In this document: positions 14,979-23,219 of the stretch, piece by piece
Layout: every line of letters begins with the position of its first letter
Numbering within the stretch: position 1 is the first letter of the stretch
Translations under genes and position numbers: made by a program
Notes under the pieces: model-generated
Seen by the model: the letters and a program-made list of their open reading frames with translations, nothing else
Databases searched by the model: none
What the model was told of the DNA's origin: nothing
Origin: CAZEHJ01 sp964512485
GTDB taxonomy: Bacteria; Bacteroidota; Rhodothermia; Rhodothermales; UBA10348
Length of the DNA stretch: 39,153 nucleotides
Assembly (NCBI GenBank): GCA_964512485.1
Contig: CAZEHJ010000028.1
Location: 1-39,153 of the forward strand
Direction of reading: 5' to 3'

Positions 14979-15425
14979 ATGTCACAGTCAATCTGGAAAA
15001 AGATGCTCTCTCTCGATGATCTGAATGCCTTCAGTTCGTCGACGATGGTCGAACTCCTCGGCATCGTTTTCACCGAGATCTCAGACGAATGTCTTGTCGC
15101 GACAATGCCTGTCGATGAGCGTACCCAACAACCGTTCGGTCTGCTTCACGGGGGTGCATCGGCAGCGTTGCTCGAGACGCTGGGTAGTGTTGCTGCGACG
15201 GCCGCCAGTGAGGAAAATGAGTACTGTGTCGGTGTGGAGCTCAATATCAACCACGTCAGAGCCAAGAGAAACGGTACCGTAACAGGTACCACCTCTCCCG
15301 TTCACATAGGAAAAACGATTCAGGTGTGGACAGTAGACATTTGTGATGAATCCGGAAGCCTGATTTCTACAGGGAGGCTCACACTTGCGGTTCGCAAAAA
15401 TCTTCCGGGCAGTGAGAAAGCCTAG
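14979..15425 (+). CDS. Hotdog-fold acyl-CoA thioesterase (YdiI/MenI/PaaI family)
   Basis: Hydrolyses an acyl-CoA or aryl-CoA thioester. The 148 residues cover the complete single-domain hotdog fold. ATMPVDERTQQPFGLLHGGA followed by SAALLETLGSVAA contains the substrate-binding HGG and the glutamate used by this family, and GVELNINHVR and IHIGKTIQVW-type segments (here VHIGKTIQVWTVDICDE) close the fold. Similarity to E. coli YdiI (MenI, a 1,4-dihydroxy-2-naphthoyl-CoA thioesterase) is clear, but no menaquinone genes are nearby. With the beta-oxidation and carboxylase genes upstream, a role in releasing CoA from a degradation intermediate is equally possible. Its stop codon overlaps that of convergent egtD by two bases within a CTAG. 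Confidence 0.9.
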   Translation: MSQSIWKKMLSLDDLNAFSSSTMVELLGIVFTEISDECLVATMPVDERTQQPFGLLHGGASAALLETLGSVAATAASEENEYCVGVELNINHVRAKRNGTVTGTTSPVHIGKTIQVWTVDICDESGSLISTGRLTLAVRKNLPGSEKA

Positions 15426-16393
15426 ATGGCTTTCAGATACTGGACTGAAAAATAGTTTTGTTCGTCCCTCCAGTTGGCGTCCACTTTGAATCCTGCCTGA
15501 CCGGCCATTTCTTCGAATCCGTCACTCCGATATTTGTGGGAGTATTCGGTTCGGATTGTTTCTCCTTCTCGAAAGTGAATGGTCTCACCGCCGAGCAGAA
15601 TCGACTGGCTTCTAAGACTGAGCAGATGCATTTCGATTCTTTCCTCGACGGGATCGTAGAAAGCACGGTGCTCAAATCCCTCCAGGTCAAAACCACAAGA
15701 CAGCCGATCATTCAAATGTCGTAAAATGTTCAAGTTGAATTGTGCGGTGAGGCCTTTCGCATCATTGTAGGCTGCGTGCAGTACGGAGGCGTCCTTGACG
15801 AGATCGAGACCGATCAACATTCCTCCTTCATCGCCAACCATGTCCCGAACGCGTTTGAGAAATGCGATAGCGTGCTCCCGTGAGAAGTTACCCAAGGTCG
15901 ATCCCGGGAAAAACACGCAAGCTTTTGCTTCGTATCGCTCATCTAGGTCCAAATGAATGGCGTGAGAGTAGTCGCCACAAACCGGGAGCACGTCGAAATG
16001 GTCATACTCCCTCGCAATAGCCTCTGCAGCAGTCAGGAGATGCTCCCGAGATATGTCAATTGGTACGTAGGCTTTGATGGCTGGAATATTCTCCAGTAAA
16101 AGCCTGGTCTTCGTACTGCTTCCACTACCATATTCGATCAGAATGATCGACTCGCCCATATGGTCTCTGATGGCAGACAGATTCCTTGTGAGGATGGACA
16201 GCTCGGTGCGAGTGGGATAATACTCCTCAAGTTCGCAGATCTTGTCGAACAGCTGAGATCCGCGCGCATCGTAAAAGTACTTCGACGGGAGAGTCTTCTG
16301 TTCAGCGCTCAGGCCTTCGCGTACGGATTCCAACATGGATTCCGTATCCGGAGAAAGATCCAGATACAGGGAAGAGGATGCTTCTACATTCAT
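15422..16393 (-). CDS. egtD: L-histidine N(alpha)-methyltransferase, ergothioneine pathway
   Basis: S-adenosylmethionine-dependent enzyme that trimethylates histidine to hercynine, the first step of ergothioneine synthesis. The 323 residues match the EgtD family length. Visible: the substrate-domain start LPSKYFYDARGSQLFDKICE with EEYYPTRTE, the SAM-binding LIEYGSGSSTKTRLLL (residues 85-100), IDISREHLL, FFPGSTLGNF, and the C-terminal EYSHKYRSDGFEEMAGQAGF. It starts 8 bases after the stop of egtB, so the two form an operon. The 3' end overlaps the thioesterase gene on the other strand by four bases. Identification is firm. Confidence 0.95.
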   Translation of the reverse strand: MNVEASSSLYLDLSPDTESMLESVREGLSAEQKTLPSKYFYDARGSQLFDKICELEEYYPTRTELSILTRNLSAIRDHMGESIILIEYGSGSSTKTRLLLENIPAIKAYVPIDISREHLLTAAEAIAREYDHFDVLPVCGDYSHAIHLDLDERYEAKACVFFPGSTLGNFSREHAIAFLKRVRDMVGDEGGMLIGLDLVKDASVLHAAYNDAKGLTAQFNLNILRHLNDRLSCGFDLEGFEHRAFYDPVEERIEMHLLSLRSQSILLGGETIHFREGETIRTEYSHKYRSDGFEEMAGQAGFKVDANWRDEQNYFSVQYLKAI

Positions 16394-16401
16394 CGGGTGC
16401 T

Positions 16402-17670
16402 TCAGGATTTTGCCAGTCGAATTCCGGCGAACTGCCAGCGAGCATCGGATGGAAAGAAATTTCGATAGGTCGCCCGGATGTGATCCGACGGGGTTGCACA
16501 GGATCCTCCACGAAGCACAAATTGATTGGCCATGAACTTTCCGTTGTACTCGCCGAGAGCCCCTTCCTCAACCTGATATCCTGGGTAGGGAGAATAGTGA
16601 CTGCTGGTCCATTCCCACGAAGATCCATAGATAGAGATGAACCCCTCTGCATTGGGCTCACACAAGGTCGGATGAAAACTGAGTTCATCAGAAAAATGAC
16701 CTATGGCCCGGCATTCAGCGGCAACATTTTCCCATTCAAATTCGGTTGGAAGTCGAGCGCCATACCATCTAGCGTACGCATCGGCTTCGAAATACGACAC
16801 ATGAGTCACAGGAGATTCTGGATCCAAATGGAGTTTGCCGAAAAGGGTGAATTCAGCGAAGCCGCCATCTTCTTCAATCCAGTACAATGGCGTTTTCCAA
16901 CCCTCTTCCTGCACCCTCGCCCAACCCTGAGAAAGCCAGAGCAGCGGATTCGAATATCCTCCATCATTCACGAACTCGGCGTATTCACGGTTTGTGACGG
17001 GCCGATTTGCCAGTGAATATGGCTCGAGAAATTGTCTGTGAGGGGGGGCTTCGTTGTCATAGTGAAAACCCTCATCCCGGTGACCAATGGTAACCAGTGT
17101 CTCATCACGGTCCAGAAACGTTTGCTCGGTGGCTTCAGGTCTCGGAGTTACTGGTTCGGACGAGTATGCGGGATACAACGGGTTGACGGAAAAAACATGT
17201 TTCAGGTCCGTTACCAACAACTCCTGATGCTGCTGTTCATGATTCAGTCCGATATCGATTACCCTGGCTGTTTCAGGACTGATGCCCCCCGAGTCCAACA
17301 ACAGGAGCATGTTTTCGTCGACGTGCGCGCGATAGTCATACACTTCACTCACTGTAGGACGCGACAACAACCCACGATGGGGTCTGCTGAAACGCTCGCC
17401 CGCTTGGACGTAATAGGAATTGAAGAGAAAGGCATAGTCTTCGTTCAGCGGGACATAGTCGGATTTGTACTCCCCCAGAACGAATGTCTCAAAAAACCAG
17501 GTCGTGTGGGCCAGGTGCCATTTGGAAGGACTCACGTCTTCCATCGATTGAATCACATAATCTTCAGTAGCCAACGGTTTACATATGTCTTCCGTTTGCC
17601 GCCGGACACGAACGTATCGTTCGGTCCGCGTTTCAGCGGTAGTTATCGAAGAAGCCAGAGGAACTTGCAT
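16402..17670 (-). CDS. egtB: Ergothioneine biosynthesis sulfoxide synthase
   Basis: Non-haem iron enzyme that joins a cysteine-derived sulfur to the imidazole of hercynine. Of 422 residues, the N-terminal DinB-like domain has the iron ligands: a histidine in SKWHLAHTTWFFE (H52 or H55) and H144 and H148 in NHEQQHQE. The C-terminal FGE-sulfatase domain (about residues 180-420) has YSLANRPVTNREYAEFV, RLPTEFEWE, GSSWEWTSSHYSPYPG and VLRGGSCATPSDHIRATYRN. Adjacent egtD confirms the pathway. No egtA, egtC or egtE is in the window, so I cannot say whether the sulfur donor is cysteine or gamma-glutamylcysteine, nor where the C-S lyase step is encoded. It is divergent from the SUMF1-fold lipoprotein gene, with 129 bases between them. 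Confidence 0.95.
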   Translation of the reverse strand: MQVPLASSITTAETRTERYVRVRRQTEDICKPLATEDYVIQSMEDVSPSKWHLAHTTWFFETFVLGEYKSDYVPLNEDYAFLFNSYYVQAGERFSRPHRGLLSRPTVSEVYDYRAHVDENMLLLLDSGGISPETARVIDIGLNHEQQHQELLVTDLKHVFSVNPLYPAYSSEPVTPRPEATEQTFLDRDETLVTIGHRDEGFHYDNEAPPHRQFLEPYSLANRPVTNREYAEFVNDGGYSNPLLWLSQGWARVQEEGWKTPLYWIEEDGGFAEFTLFGKLHLDPESPVTHVSYFEADAYARWYGARLPTEFEWENVAAECRAIGHFSDELSFHPTLCEPNAEGFISIYGSSWEWTSSHYSPYPGYQVEEGALGEYNGKFMANQFVLRGGSCATPSDHIRATYRNFFPSDARWQFAGIRLAKS

Positions 17671-17799
17671 TGATTGCCCAGAACAGAATTATTGTGGTTG
17701 CAAATGCGCGGGTCGCAGCGCAGGGAAGAAAGATAATGTCTGGTTTTCTAAGACCAACATTACAGAAAGGATCCCATCCTCACACCCGAGAGAATTATA

Positions 17800-18936
17800 T
17801 TGGTAATCCTGAGACGTCGAATCACCCACTCTGTTACTTCAATTTTGAATCATCTTTTTCACGGCAGCACGAACCCGGCGGGTCTTGTTTTGCTGCTGAT
17901 TGTTGGTCTATTGAGTGGCTGCGCAACCTCCGGGGTTCTGCAGGACGGCTCGCCGCCAGAGGACGCTTCGCCCGAACCGGGGGACGCACGTGCTCCCGAA
18001 CAAGCTGACACAACCACTGAATTCCAAACCGGTGATGTTCGGGAGATCAACATCCCCGGCACTGAGGTAAACTTTCAACTGGTGTTTGTCTCTGGTGGAA
18101 CGTATCGAGTCGGTACGCCCGATTCCGAGAACGGTAGAGAAGAAGACGAAGGCCCACGGGTTGAGGTAACGCTCAGTGACTACTGGATTGGCAGATTTGA
18201 AGTGACCGATACAGAATATTCTGTATTCCGTTATCCCGAACGCGATGCCGACACGACTGCCGTCGCAGGTGTTTCCTATCACGTGGATGCGATTTCACGA
18301 CCAAGTCCACCCTACGAAGACCCGGCGTTTGGATTGGGAGGACCAAGAAAACCAGCGGTCGGGATGACCCAATGGGGGGCGTTGCACTATGCCCGGTGGC
18401 TGTCTCAGAAGACCGGGATATTTTTTCGGCTCCCCACGGAGTCGGAGTGGGAGACCGCATGTCGGGCAGGAAGCGAGACCGCTTACTTTTTCGGCGATGA
18501 TGCCGCCGCCATCGGAGACTACGCCTGGCTGATGGATAACAGTGGCAACGAACTGCATAATGTCGGGACCAAAAGGAGCAACGCCTGGGATATCCACGAT
18601 ATGCACGGGAACGTCAGCGAATGGATGATGGACGAATACGTGGCGGATTACCACTCCCGCCTTGCTGAAAGTTCGGACCCGGATCCGTGGATTGGACCGA
18701 CGAAACTGCACCCGAGAACCGTGAGGGGAGGTGCGTATGATGACCCATCCGAAGCTGCCCGTTGTGGAGCCAGGCTGGAATCGACCACCAACTGGAAACG
18801 CCGTGATCCCCAAATCCCCAAGAGCTTCTGGTGGAATACTGACTCTCCGTTTCTGGGCTTCAGATTGTTGGCTCCTGCAAATCCACCGTCTGAAGAAGCT
18901 GCCGCTGATTTTTGGACGCTGGTGCTGGGCGAGTGA
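17800..18936 (+). CDS. SUMF1/FGE-fold lipoprotein
   Basis: Exported lipoprotein with a formylglycine-generating-enzyme (FGE-sulfatase) fold, function unknown. The start is uncertain: TTG at 17800 opens the frame and a TTG at 17845 would give a shorter leader. Either way the leader is hydrophobic with the lipobox LLSGC, followed by a low-complexity Pro/Glu/Asp linker. The fold motifs are present: MVFVSGGTYRVG-type start (here LVFVSGGTYRVGTP), YWIGRFEVTDTEYSVF, PAVGMTQWGALHYARWLSQK, RLPTESEWETACRAG, DMHGNVSEWMMDEY and VRGGAYDD. True FGEs carry two active-site cysteines near the last motif; here only one is seen (RCGARLE). A sulfatase-maturing role is therefore unlikely. No sulfatase gene is nearby. 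It may be a structural or ligand-binding relative of the FGE family. Confidence 0.82.
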   Translation: MVILRRRITHSVTSILNHLFHGSTNPAGLVLLLIVGLLSGCATSGVLQDGSPPEDASPEPGDARAPEQADTTTEFQTGDVREINIPGTEVNFQLVFVSGGTYRVGTPDSENGREEDEGPRVEVTLSDYWIGRFEVTDTEYSVFRYPERDADTTAVAGVSYHVDAISRPSPPYEDPAFGLGGPRKPAVGMTQWGALHYARWLSQKTGIFFRLPTESEWETACRAGSETAYFFGDDAAAIGDYAWLMDNSGNELHNVGTKRSNAWDIHDMHGNVSEWMMDEYVADYHSRLAESSDPDPWIGPTKLHPRTVRGGAYDDPSEAARCGARLESTTNWKRRDPQIPKSFWWNTDSPFLGFRLLAPANPPSEEAAADFWTLVLGE

Positions 18937-19069
18937 TCAACTGGGGCTTCCAGTAGAAATGGCAGTCTGAGAGTGGCACGACGGGCAGCATTCGATTAGA
19001 TTCCAATGTTTCTGATTCCCCCGGACTTCTCGTCGGATGGGGACCATTCTATCATCAACTTCCTCTCCC

Positions 19070-20425
19070 ATGAAACGCCCCCACACCGTACTCACACGTC
19101 GCGACTTTATGAAAAGCGGCTCGGCCGCCGTCGTCGGATCTGTTGTTGCATCGCAAATGCCCGTGTCGGCAAACGCCTACTATTCGTCAAATGATGAGAT
19201 CAGAGTTGGCCTTATCGGGTGCGGAGGAAGAGGAACTGGCGCGGCTTCTCAGGCTCTGAGCACCAAGGAAAATATCAAACTTGTAGCAATGGCGGACGTT
19301 TTCCAGGATCGTTTGGACAGGGCTTATGAGTCATTGACAAACCCCGATGCTGACTTTGCGGAGACCGTAGCAGGACGAATCGACGTCCCTGAAGAGCGCC
19401 GGTTTGTAGGCTGGAACGCGTATCAGCAAGTCATCGAGCTCTGCGATGTCGTTTTGATTGCCACACCTCCGGGTTTCCGTCCCATACACTTTGAGGCCGC
19501 AGTCGCAGCTGACAAACACATCTTCATGGAGAAACCTGTAGCTACAGATGCTCCAGGTATCAGACGCGTGCTCGCAGCTGCCGAAGTCGCGAAGGCCAAG
19601 AATCTCAATGTTGTCGTCGGACTTCAGCGCCACTACCAGAGTCGATATCTGGAGTGGGTCGATCGCATGCACAAAGGTATGATCGGCGATATCACGACCG
19701 CTCGTGTGTATTGGAACAGCGGTGGAGTCTGGGTTCGCGATCGCGCATCGCTGGAAGAAGACGCGGGTCGTGCATTGACGGAAATGGAATACCAGATGCG
19801 GAACTGGTACTACTTCAACTGGCTGTGTGGTGACCATATCGTTGAGCAGCACATCCACAATTTGGATGTTGGAAACTGGGTGATGGGAGAGGTCCCGGTT
19901 CGGGCACAGGGACAAGGTGGTCGACTCGTACGGACCGGCAAGGATCACGGTGAGATTTTCGATCATCATTATGTCGAATACGAGTATGCCAATGGCGCGC
20001 GCATGATCAGTCAGTGTCGCCACCAACCCAATTGTTTGAATCGGGTGAGCGAGGCCTTCCATGGGACAAACGGTTCTGCGCCTTCTCCAGGCGTTCTAGT
20101 CTCAGCGTCGGGACACAACCTGTACAACCATCAGGGTAAAAATGACGCCAATCCCTATCAGGTCGAGCACGACGAACTGTTTGCTGCCGTTGCGGCTGGC
20201 GACTACAAGTACTGGGATGCTGAGCGCGGCGCCAACGCTACGATGACGGCCATTCTAGGTCGAATGGCAACGTATTCAGGGAAAATGGTTGACTGGGACG
20301 AGGCTATTGCTTCGGAACGCAGCATCATGCCAGAGACCTACGCCTGGGACGCGGAGCCGCCTGTATTACCGAATGCGGAAGGCTATTACCCTATTCCGGT
20401 TCCGGGAGAGACGGTCGTACTCTAG
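19070..20425 (+). CDS. Tat-exported Gfo/Idh/MocA-family oxidoreductase
   Basis: NAD(P)-dependent dehydrogenase of the glucose-fructose oxidoreductase family, likely acting on a sugar or cyclitol in the periplasm. The ATG at 19070 is preferred to 19037 because it puts the twin-arginine signal TRRDFMKSGSAAVVGSVVA directly at the N-terminus. Seen over 451 residues: the Rossmann motif VGLIGCGGRGTGAASQAL, EKPVATDAPG (the family EKP motif), and a C-terminal domain with WLCGDHIVEQHIHNLDV, a pattern common in secreted Bacteroidota and Planctomycetota members. Its stop codon lies in the first copy of a 19-bp tandem repeat. The next gene is a Tat-exported isomerase-like protein; such pairs occur in carbohydrate and 3-keto-glycoside metabolism, so that is the best guess. 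The substrate is unknown. Confidence 0.9.
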   Translation: MKRPHTVLTRRDFMKSGSAAVVGSVVASQMPVSANAYYSSNDEIRVGLIGCGGRGTGAASQALSTKENIKLVAMADVFQDRLDRAYESLTNPDADFAETVAGRIDVPEERRFVGWNAYQQVIELCDVVLIATPPGFRPIHFEAAVAADKHIFMEKPVATDAPGIRRVLAAAEVAKAKNLNVVVGLQRHYQSRYLEWVDRMHKGMIGDITTARVYWNSGGVWVRDRASLEEDAGRALTEMEYQMRNWYYFNWLCGDHIVEQHIHNLDVGNWVMGEVPVRAQGQGGRLVRTGKDHGEIFDHHYVEYEYANGARMISQCRHQPNCLNRVSEAFHGTNGSAPSPGVLVSASGHNLYNHQGKNDANPYQVEHDELFAAVAAGDYKYWDAERGANATMTAILGRMATYSGKMVDWDEAIASERSIMPETYAWDAEPPVLPNAEGYYPIPVPGETVVL

Positions 20426-20532
20426 TAGAAGAAGCATACTCTAGCAGAAGAAGCATACTCTAGTAGAAGACGCGTGCCCTAGTAGAAGGGGCGTACTCTA
20501 GCAGAGGAAATCGTACCCTAGTAGAATCTGTT
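20418..20532. repeat. 19-bp tandem repeat, about six copies, CTAG core
   Basis: Six tandem copies of a 19-bp unit (one of 20 bp), type TACTCTAGTAGAAGAAGCA. They begin at 20418, 20437, 20456, 20475, 20494 and 20514; copies two and five have CTAGCAG in place of CTAGTAG, and copy six diverges after its core. The first copy contains the TAG stop codon of the oxidoreductase gene. Because 19 is not a multiple of three, the TAGs recur in different frames. The array fills most of the 144-base gap before the isomerase-like gene. No spacers are present, so it is not a CRISPR array. Confidence 0.92.
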
Positions 20533-20569
20533 GGCGGGATCATCGCCAGTTCCTTACCCGAGACAAGCC

Positions 20570-21502
20570 ATGAAAAGACGTTCTTTCGTTCGAAATACCG
20601 CGGCAATGGCAGCCGGTGCCGCCGTCGCTGTACCCTCACTTTCTTCGTTGGCTGCAGAATCGCCAGCATCTGTGTCGAAACCGGGCGATCCGTTCCAACT
20701 TCATTATGCACCTCACCTGGGAATGTTTAAGAACCTCGCCGGGGACGATCCAGTGGATCAATTGAACTTCATGGCTGACGAAGGATTTCGAGCATTTGAA
20801 GACAATTCGATGAAGGGGCGCTCCGTCGAAACCCAGGAGGCGATGGCCGGAACCATGGCGGCGCGTGGAATTTCGATGGGCGTGTTCGTGGCGCACAAGA
20901 TTTACTGGCAGGAGCCCAATCTCGCCTCGGGCAAAGACGACTGGCGGGAGGAGTTTCTCACCAATATCCGGGAATCAGTTGATGTTGCCAGGAGGGTCAA
21001 TGCTACCTGGATGACCGTCGTTCCGGGCCACGTGGATCTGCGAACGGACATGGGGTATCAGACCGCCAACGTTGTCGAGACCCTCAAGCGGGCATGCGAT
21101 ATTCTTGAGCCCCACTCGTTGGTGATGGTATTGGAACCGCTGAACCCGAGAGATCACCCGGGCCTGTTTCTGAAAAAGGTTTCCCAGGCCTACGAGATCT
21201 GCAAGGCAGTCGACAGCCCGTCCTGCAAAATTCTTGATGATCTCTATCACCAGCAGATCACTGAAGGCAATCTGATTCCCAACATCGACGCTGCATGGGA
21301 TGAAATCGCCTATTTCCAGATAGGTGACAACCCGGGTCGAAAAGAGCCTACAACCGGAGAAATCAACTACCTGAATGTGTTCAAACACATTCATTCTAAA
21401 GGATTTGAAGGTATTATGGGCATGGAGCACGGCAACTCCATATCGGGAGCACCTGGAGAACGCGCACTGATCGATGCCTATCGTTCTGTCGACTCGTTCT
21501 GA
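20570..21502 (+). CDS. Tat-exported hydroxypyruvate isomerase-like TIM-barrel protein
   Basis: Sugar phosphate isomerase/epimerase-like (AP endonuclease 2 superfamily) protein, most like hydroxypyruvate isomerase. The ATG at 20570 gives 310 residues with a twin-arginine leader, KRRSFVRNTAAMAAGAAVAV, so it is probably exported like its neighbour. Metal and active-site segments of the Hyi group are visible in order: VLEPLNPRDHPG (glutamate), CKILDDLYHQQI (Asp and His), YFQIGDNPGRKEPTTGEINY and GMEHGNS. The GDNPGRxEPxTGEINY segment is the strongest link to Hyi. True hydroxypyruvate isomerase is cytoplasmic, so a periplasmic Tat-exported version probably acts on another keto-sugar. It may share substrate with the oxidoreductase upstream. 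Confidence 0.87.
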   Translation: MKRRSFVRNTAAMAAGAAVAVPSLSSLAAESPASVSKPGDPFQLHYAPHLGMFKNLAGDDPVDQLNFMADEGFRAFEDNSMKGRSVETQEAMAGTMAARGISMGVFVAHKIYWQEPNLASGKDDWREEFLTNIRESVDVARRVNATWMTVVPGHVDLRTDMGYQTANVVETLKRACDILEPHSLVMVLEPLNPRDHPGLFLKKVSQAYEICKAVDSPSCKILDDLYHQQITEGNLIPNIDAAWDEIAYFQIGDNPGRKEPTTGEINYLNVFKHIHSKGFEGIMGMEHGNSISGAPGERALIDAYRSVDSF

Positions 21503-21505
21503 TTA

Positions 21506-21552
21506 TGGACCTGACGTCCAGCATGATCGTCTTGGCGGAGAATTGGTCCGCC
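21506..21552. terminator. Hairpins in the convergent gap (weak bidirectional terminator)
   Basis: Two short inverted repeats occupy the 75-base gap between convergent genes: TGGAC/GTCCA (21506-21510 and 21516-21520) and GGCGGA/TCCGCC (21534-21539 and 21547-21552). Neither is followed by a clear T-run on either strand. A transcription-end role is inferred from position only. Confidence 0.4.
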
Positions 21553-21577
21553 GCAAGTCTCGAAGGGCATGCGAGCC

Positions 21578-23218
21578 TCAACTATCCGGTGGCAGATCCA
21601 GCATCCGGGCATCAAGTCGTTCCGGAATTCTGTAGTTGACACCAAGCATTTCCAGGTGAGGAAGGTTGCCGGAAAGGCGTTCGTAGAAGCTGTCAATATT
21701 GCGATGAGATACGGGAGACCAGACTACTTCGGACAGTGCAATGGCCCGTGGGTAGACCATGTACTCCACGTATTCCGGTGTACTTATATATTCGGTCCAG
21801 ACGTTGGCCTGAGCTCCCAAAATGTGCTGCGACTCAGCCTCTGAAAGACTGGGTGGCATCGGGTCAAACGCGTACACGGTGTCGAGTGGAATAATGCGAT
21901 TGGCCCAGTTCATGGCCAGGGGTTCCGTTTCCGGGTCTCCCTGGTAGAAATCAAAATAGGTGTAGTCAGTCGGCGTCATGATTACATCGTGACCATGCTG
22001 GGCCGCTTCGATCCCACCCTCCATTCCACGCCAGGACATGACCGTAGCATTTGGTGCCAGTCCACCCTCCAGAATCTCGTCCCATCCTATGAGATTTCGT
22101 CCATTATCGTTCAGGAATGCCTCAATACGCCTTATAAAGTAGCTTTGAAGGTCGTTTTCGTCTGAAAGACCCTCTCTTCTCATGACGGACTGGGCGATGG
22201 CACTTTCCTTCCACTGATCTTTTGTGGCCTCGTCAGCACCTATGTGGATGTAGGAGCTGGGGAAGAGATCCATTACTTCGCTGAGTACGTCCTGAAGGAA
22301 TGAGAACGTCTCCTCTGTGGGACAGAATAGATTGGGCATGACACCCCAGCGGGAGAGGACTTCGAGCGGCTCTTGCGTGCAGCCGTATTCCGGATAGGAA
22401 GCAATCGCCGCTGTCGCATGACCGGGCATCTCTATTTCTGGAATGACGGTGATAAATCTTTCGGCAGCATATGCGACCACCTCGCGAATCTGTTCCTGTG
22501 TATAGAAGCCACCGTGAGGAATTCCGTCTCCGATGTAGGGATCGAAGTTCTTCTCGACGATCGTCTCCTTCCTCCAGGCTCCGATCTCCGTGAGGCGCGG
22601 GTATTTATTGATTTCGATTCGCCACCCTTGGTCCTCAGTCAAATGCCAGTGAAAGGTATTGAACTTGTAACGGGCCATTGTGTCGATGTACCGCTTGACG
22701 AAATCGACATCGAAAAAATACCGGCCGACATCGAGATGAAGACCCCGGTAGGGGAATCGGGGACTGTCTTCAATGTCTACGCCAGGAAGAATCCATTCCA
22801 CTTTATCCGTGGGGTGGGAGTATTCGATCTCAGGGGGGAGCATCTGGCGCATTGACTGCAGAGCATAGAATGCTCCGGCTTCGTCTCCGGCGGATATTTC
22901 CACACCTGAACCGGATACTGATAGCCGGTATGACTCCGGATCCAGAGAGGAATCCAAAGCCAGGACAATGTCGCCATCTGTCCCTGAAACAGCCATAACG
23001 TAGCCTGTTGGCTGACTGAGCTCATTTGAAAAAAACTGTGCTACCCCCTCAAGCGAAGCATCCTGCACCAGAAATCCCGAACTAGATCGGAGTTTGTACG
23101 CATCTTCCGAAGCTTCCATGGAAACCGGAACAGGAATGATGTCCACGTTCATTTCAACAGGAGCTGTGCACCCATGGACGAACGGGAGCACGAGTAACAG
23201 GCGAAATAGTACTTTCAT
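21578..23218 (-). CDS. Beta-N-acetylhexosaminidase, GH20, lipoprotein
   Basis: Glycoside hydrolase family 20 enzyme that removes terminal N-acetylglucosamine or N-acetylgalactosamine. Seen over 546 residues: a lipobox with Cys17 (LPFVHGC), an N-terminal beta-domain to about residue 150, then the TIM barrel with YRGLHLDVGRYFF, FNTFHWHLTEDQGWRIEI, IPEIEMPGHATAAIASYPE and the catalytic Asp-Glu pair at residues 329-330 in YIHIGADEATKDQW, ending with GAQANVWTEYI and SEVVWSP. All hallmark residues are present, so it should be active. It starts one base after the stop of the sialidase-like gene and is the last gene of the block, so the two are probably co-translated and act on the same glycan at the cell surface or periplasm. 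Confidence 0.95.
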   Translation of the reverse strand: MKVLFRLLLVLPFVHGCTAPVEMNVDIIPVPVSMEASEDAYKLRSSSGFLVQDASLEGVAQFFSNELSQPTGYVMAVSGTDGDIVLALDSSLDPESYRLSVSGSGVEISAGDEAGAFYALQSMRQMLPPEIEYSHPTDKVEWILPGVDIEDSPRFPYRGLHLDVGRYFFDVDFVKRYIDTMARYKFNTFHWHLTEDQGWRIEINKYPRLTEIGAWRKETIVEKNFDPYIGDGIPHGGFYTQEQIREVVAYAAERFITVIPEIEMPGHATAAIASYPEYGCTQEPLEVLSRWGVMPNLFCPTEETFSFLQDVLSEVMDLFPSSYIHIGADEATKDQWKESAIAQSVMRREGLSDENDLQSYFIRRIEAFLNDNGRNLIGWDEILEGGLAPNATVMSWRGMEGGIEAAQHGHDVIMTPTDYTYFDFYQGDPETEPLAMNWANRIIPLDTVYAFDPMPPSLSEAESQHILGAQANVWTEYISTPEYVEYMVYPRAIALSEVVWSPVSHRNIDSFYERLSGNLPHLEMLGVNYRIPERLDARMLDLPPDS

Positions 23219-23219
23219 A

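Noticed and set aside
17800..18936. Genuine formylglycine-generating (sulfatase-maturing) enzyme.
   Set aside because: It lacks the two-cysteine active site and is an exported lipoprotein with no sulfatase nearby; only the fold is shared.
19331..20062. Minus-strand open frame (243 residues) opposite the oxidoreductase.
   Set aside because: Antisense shadow of a gene with a Rossmann motif and conserved C-terminal motifs.
20418..20532. CRISPR array.
   Set aside because: The units are contiguous 19-bp copies with no spacers and no cas genes are near.
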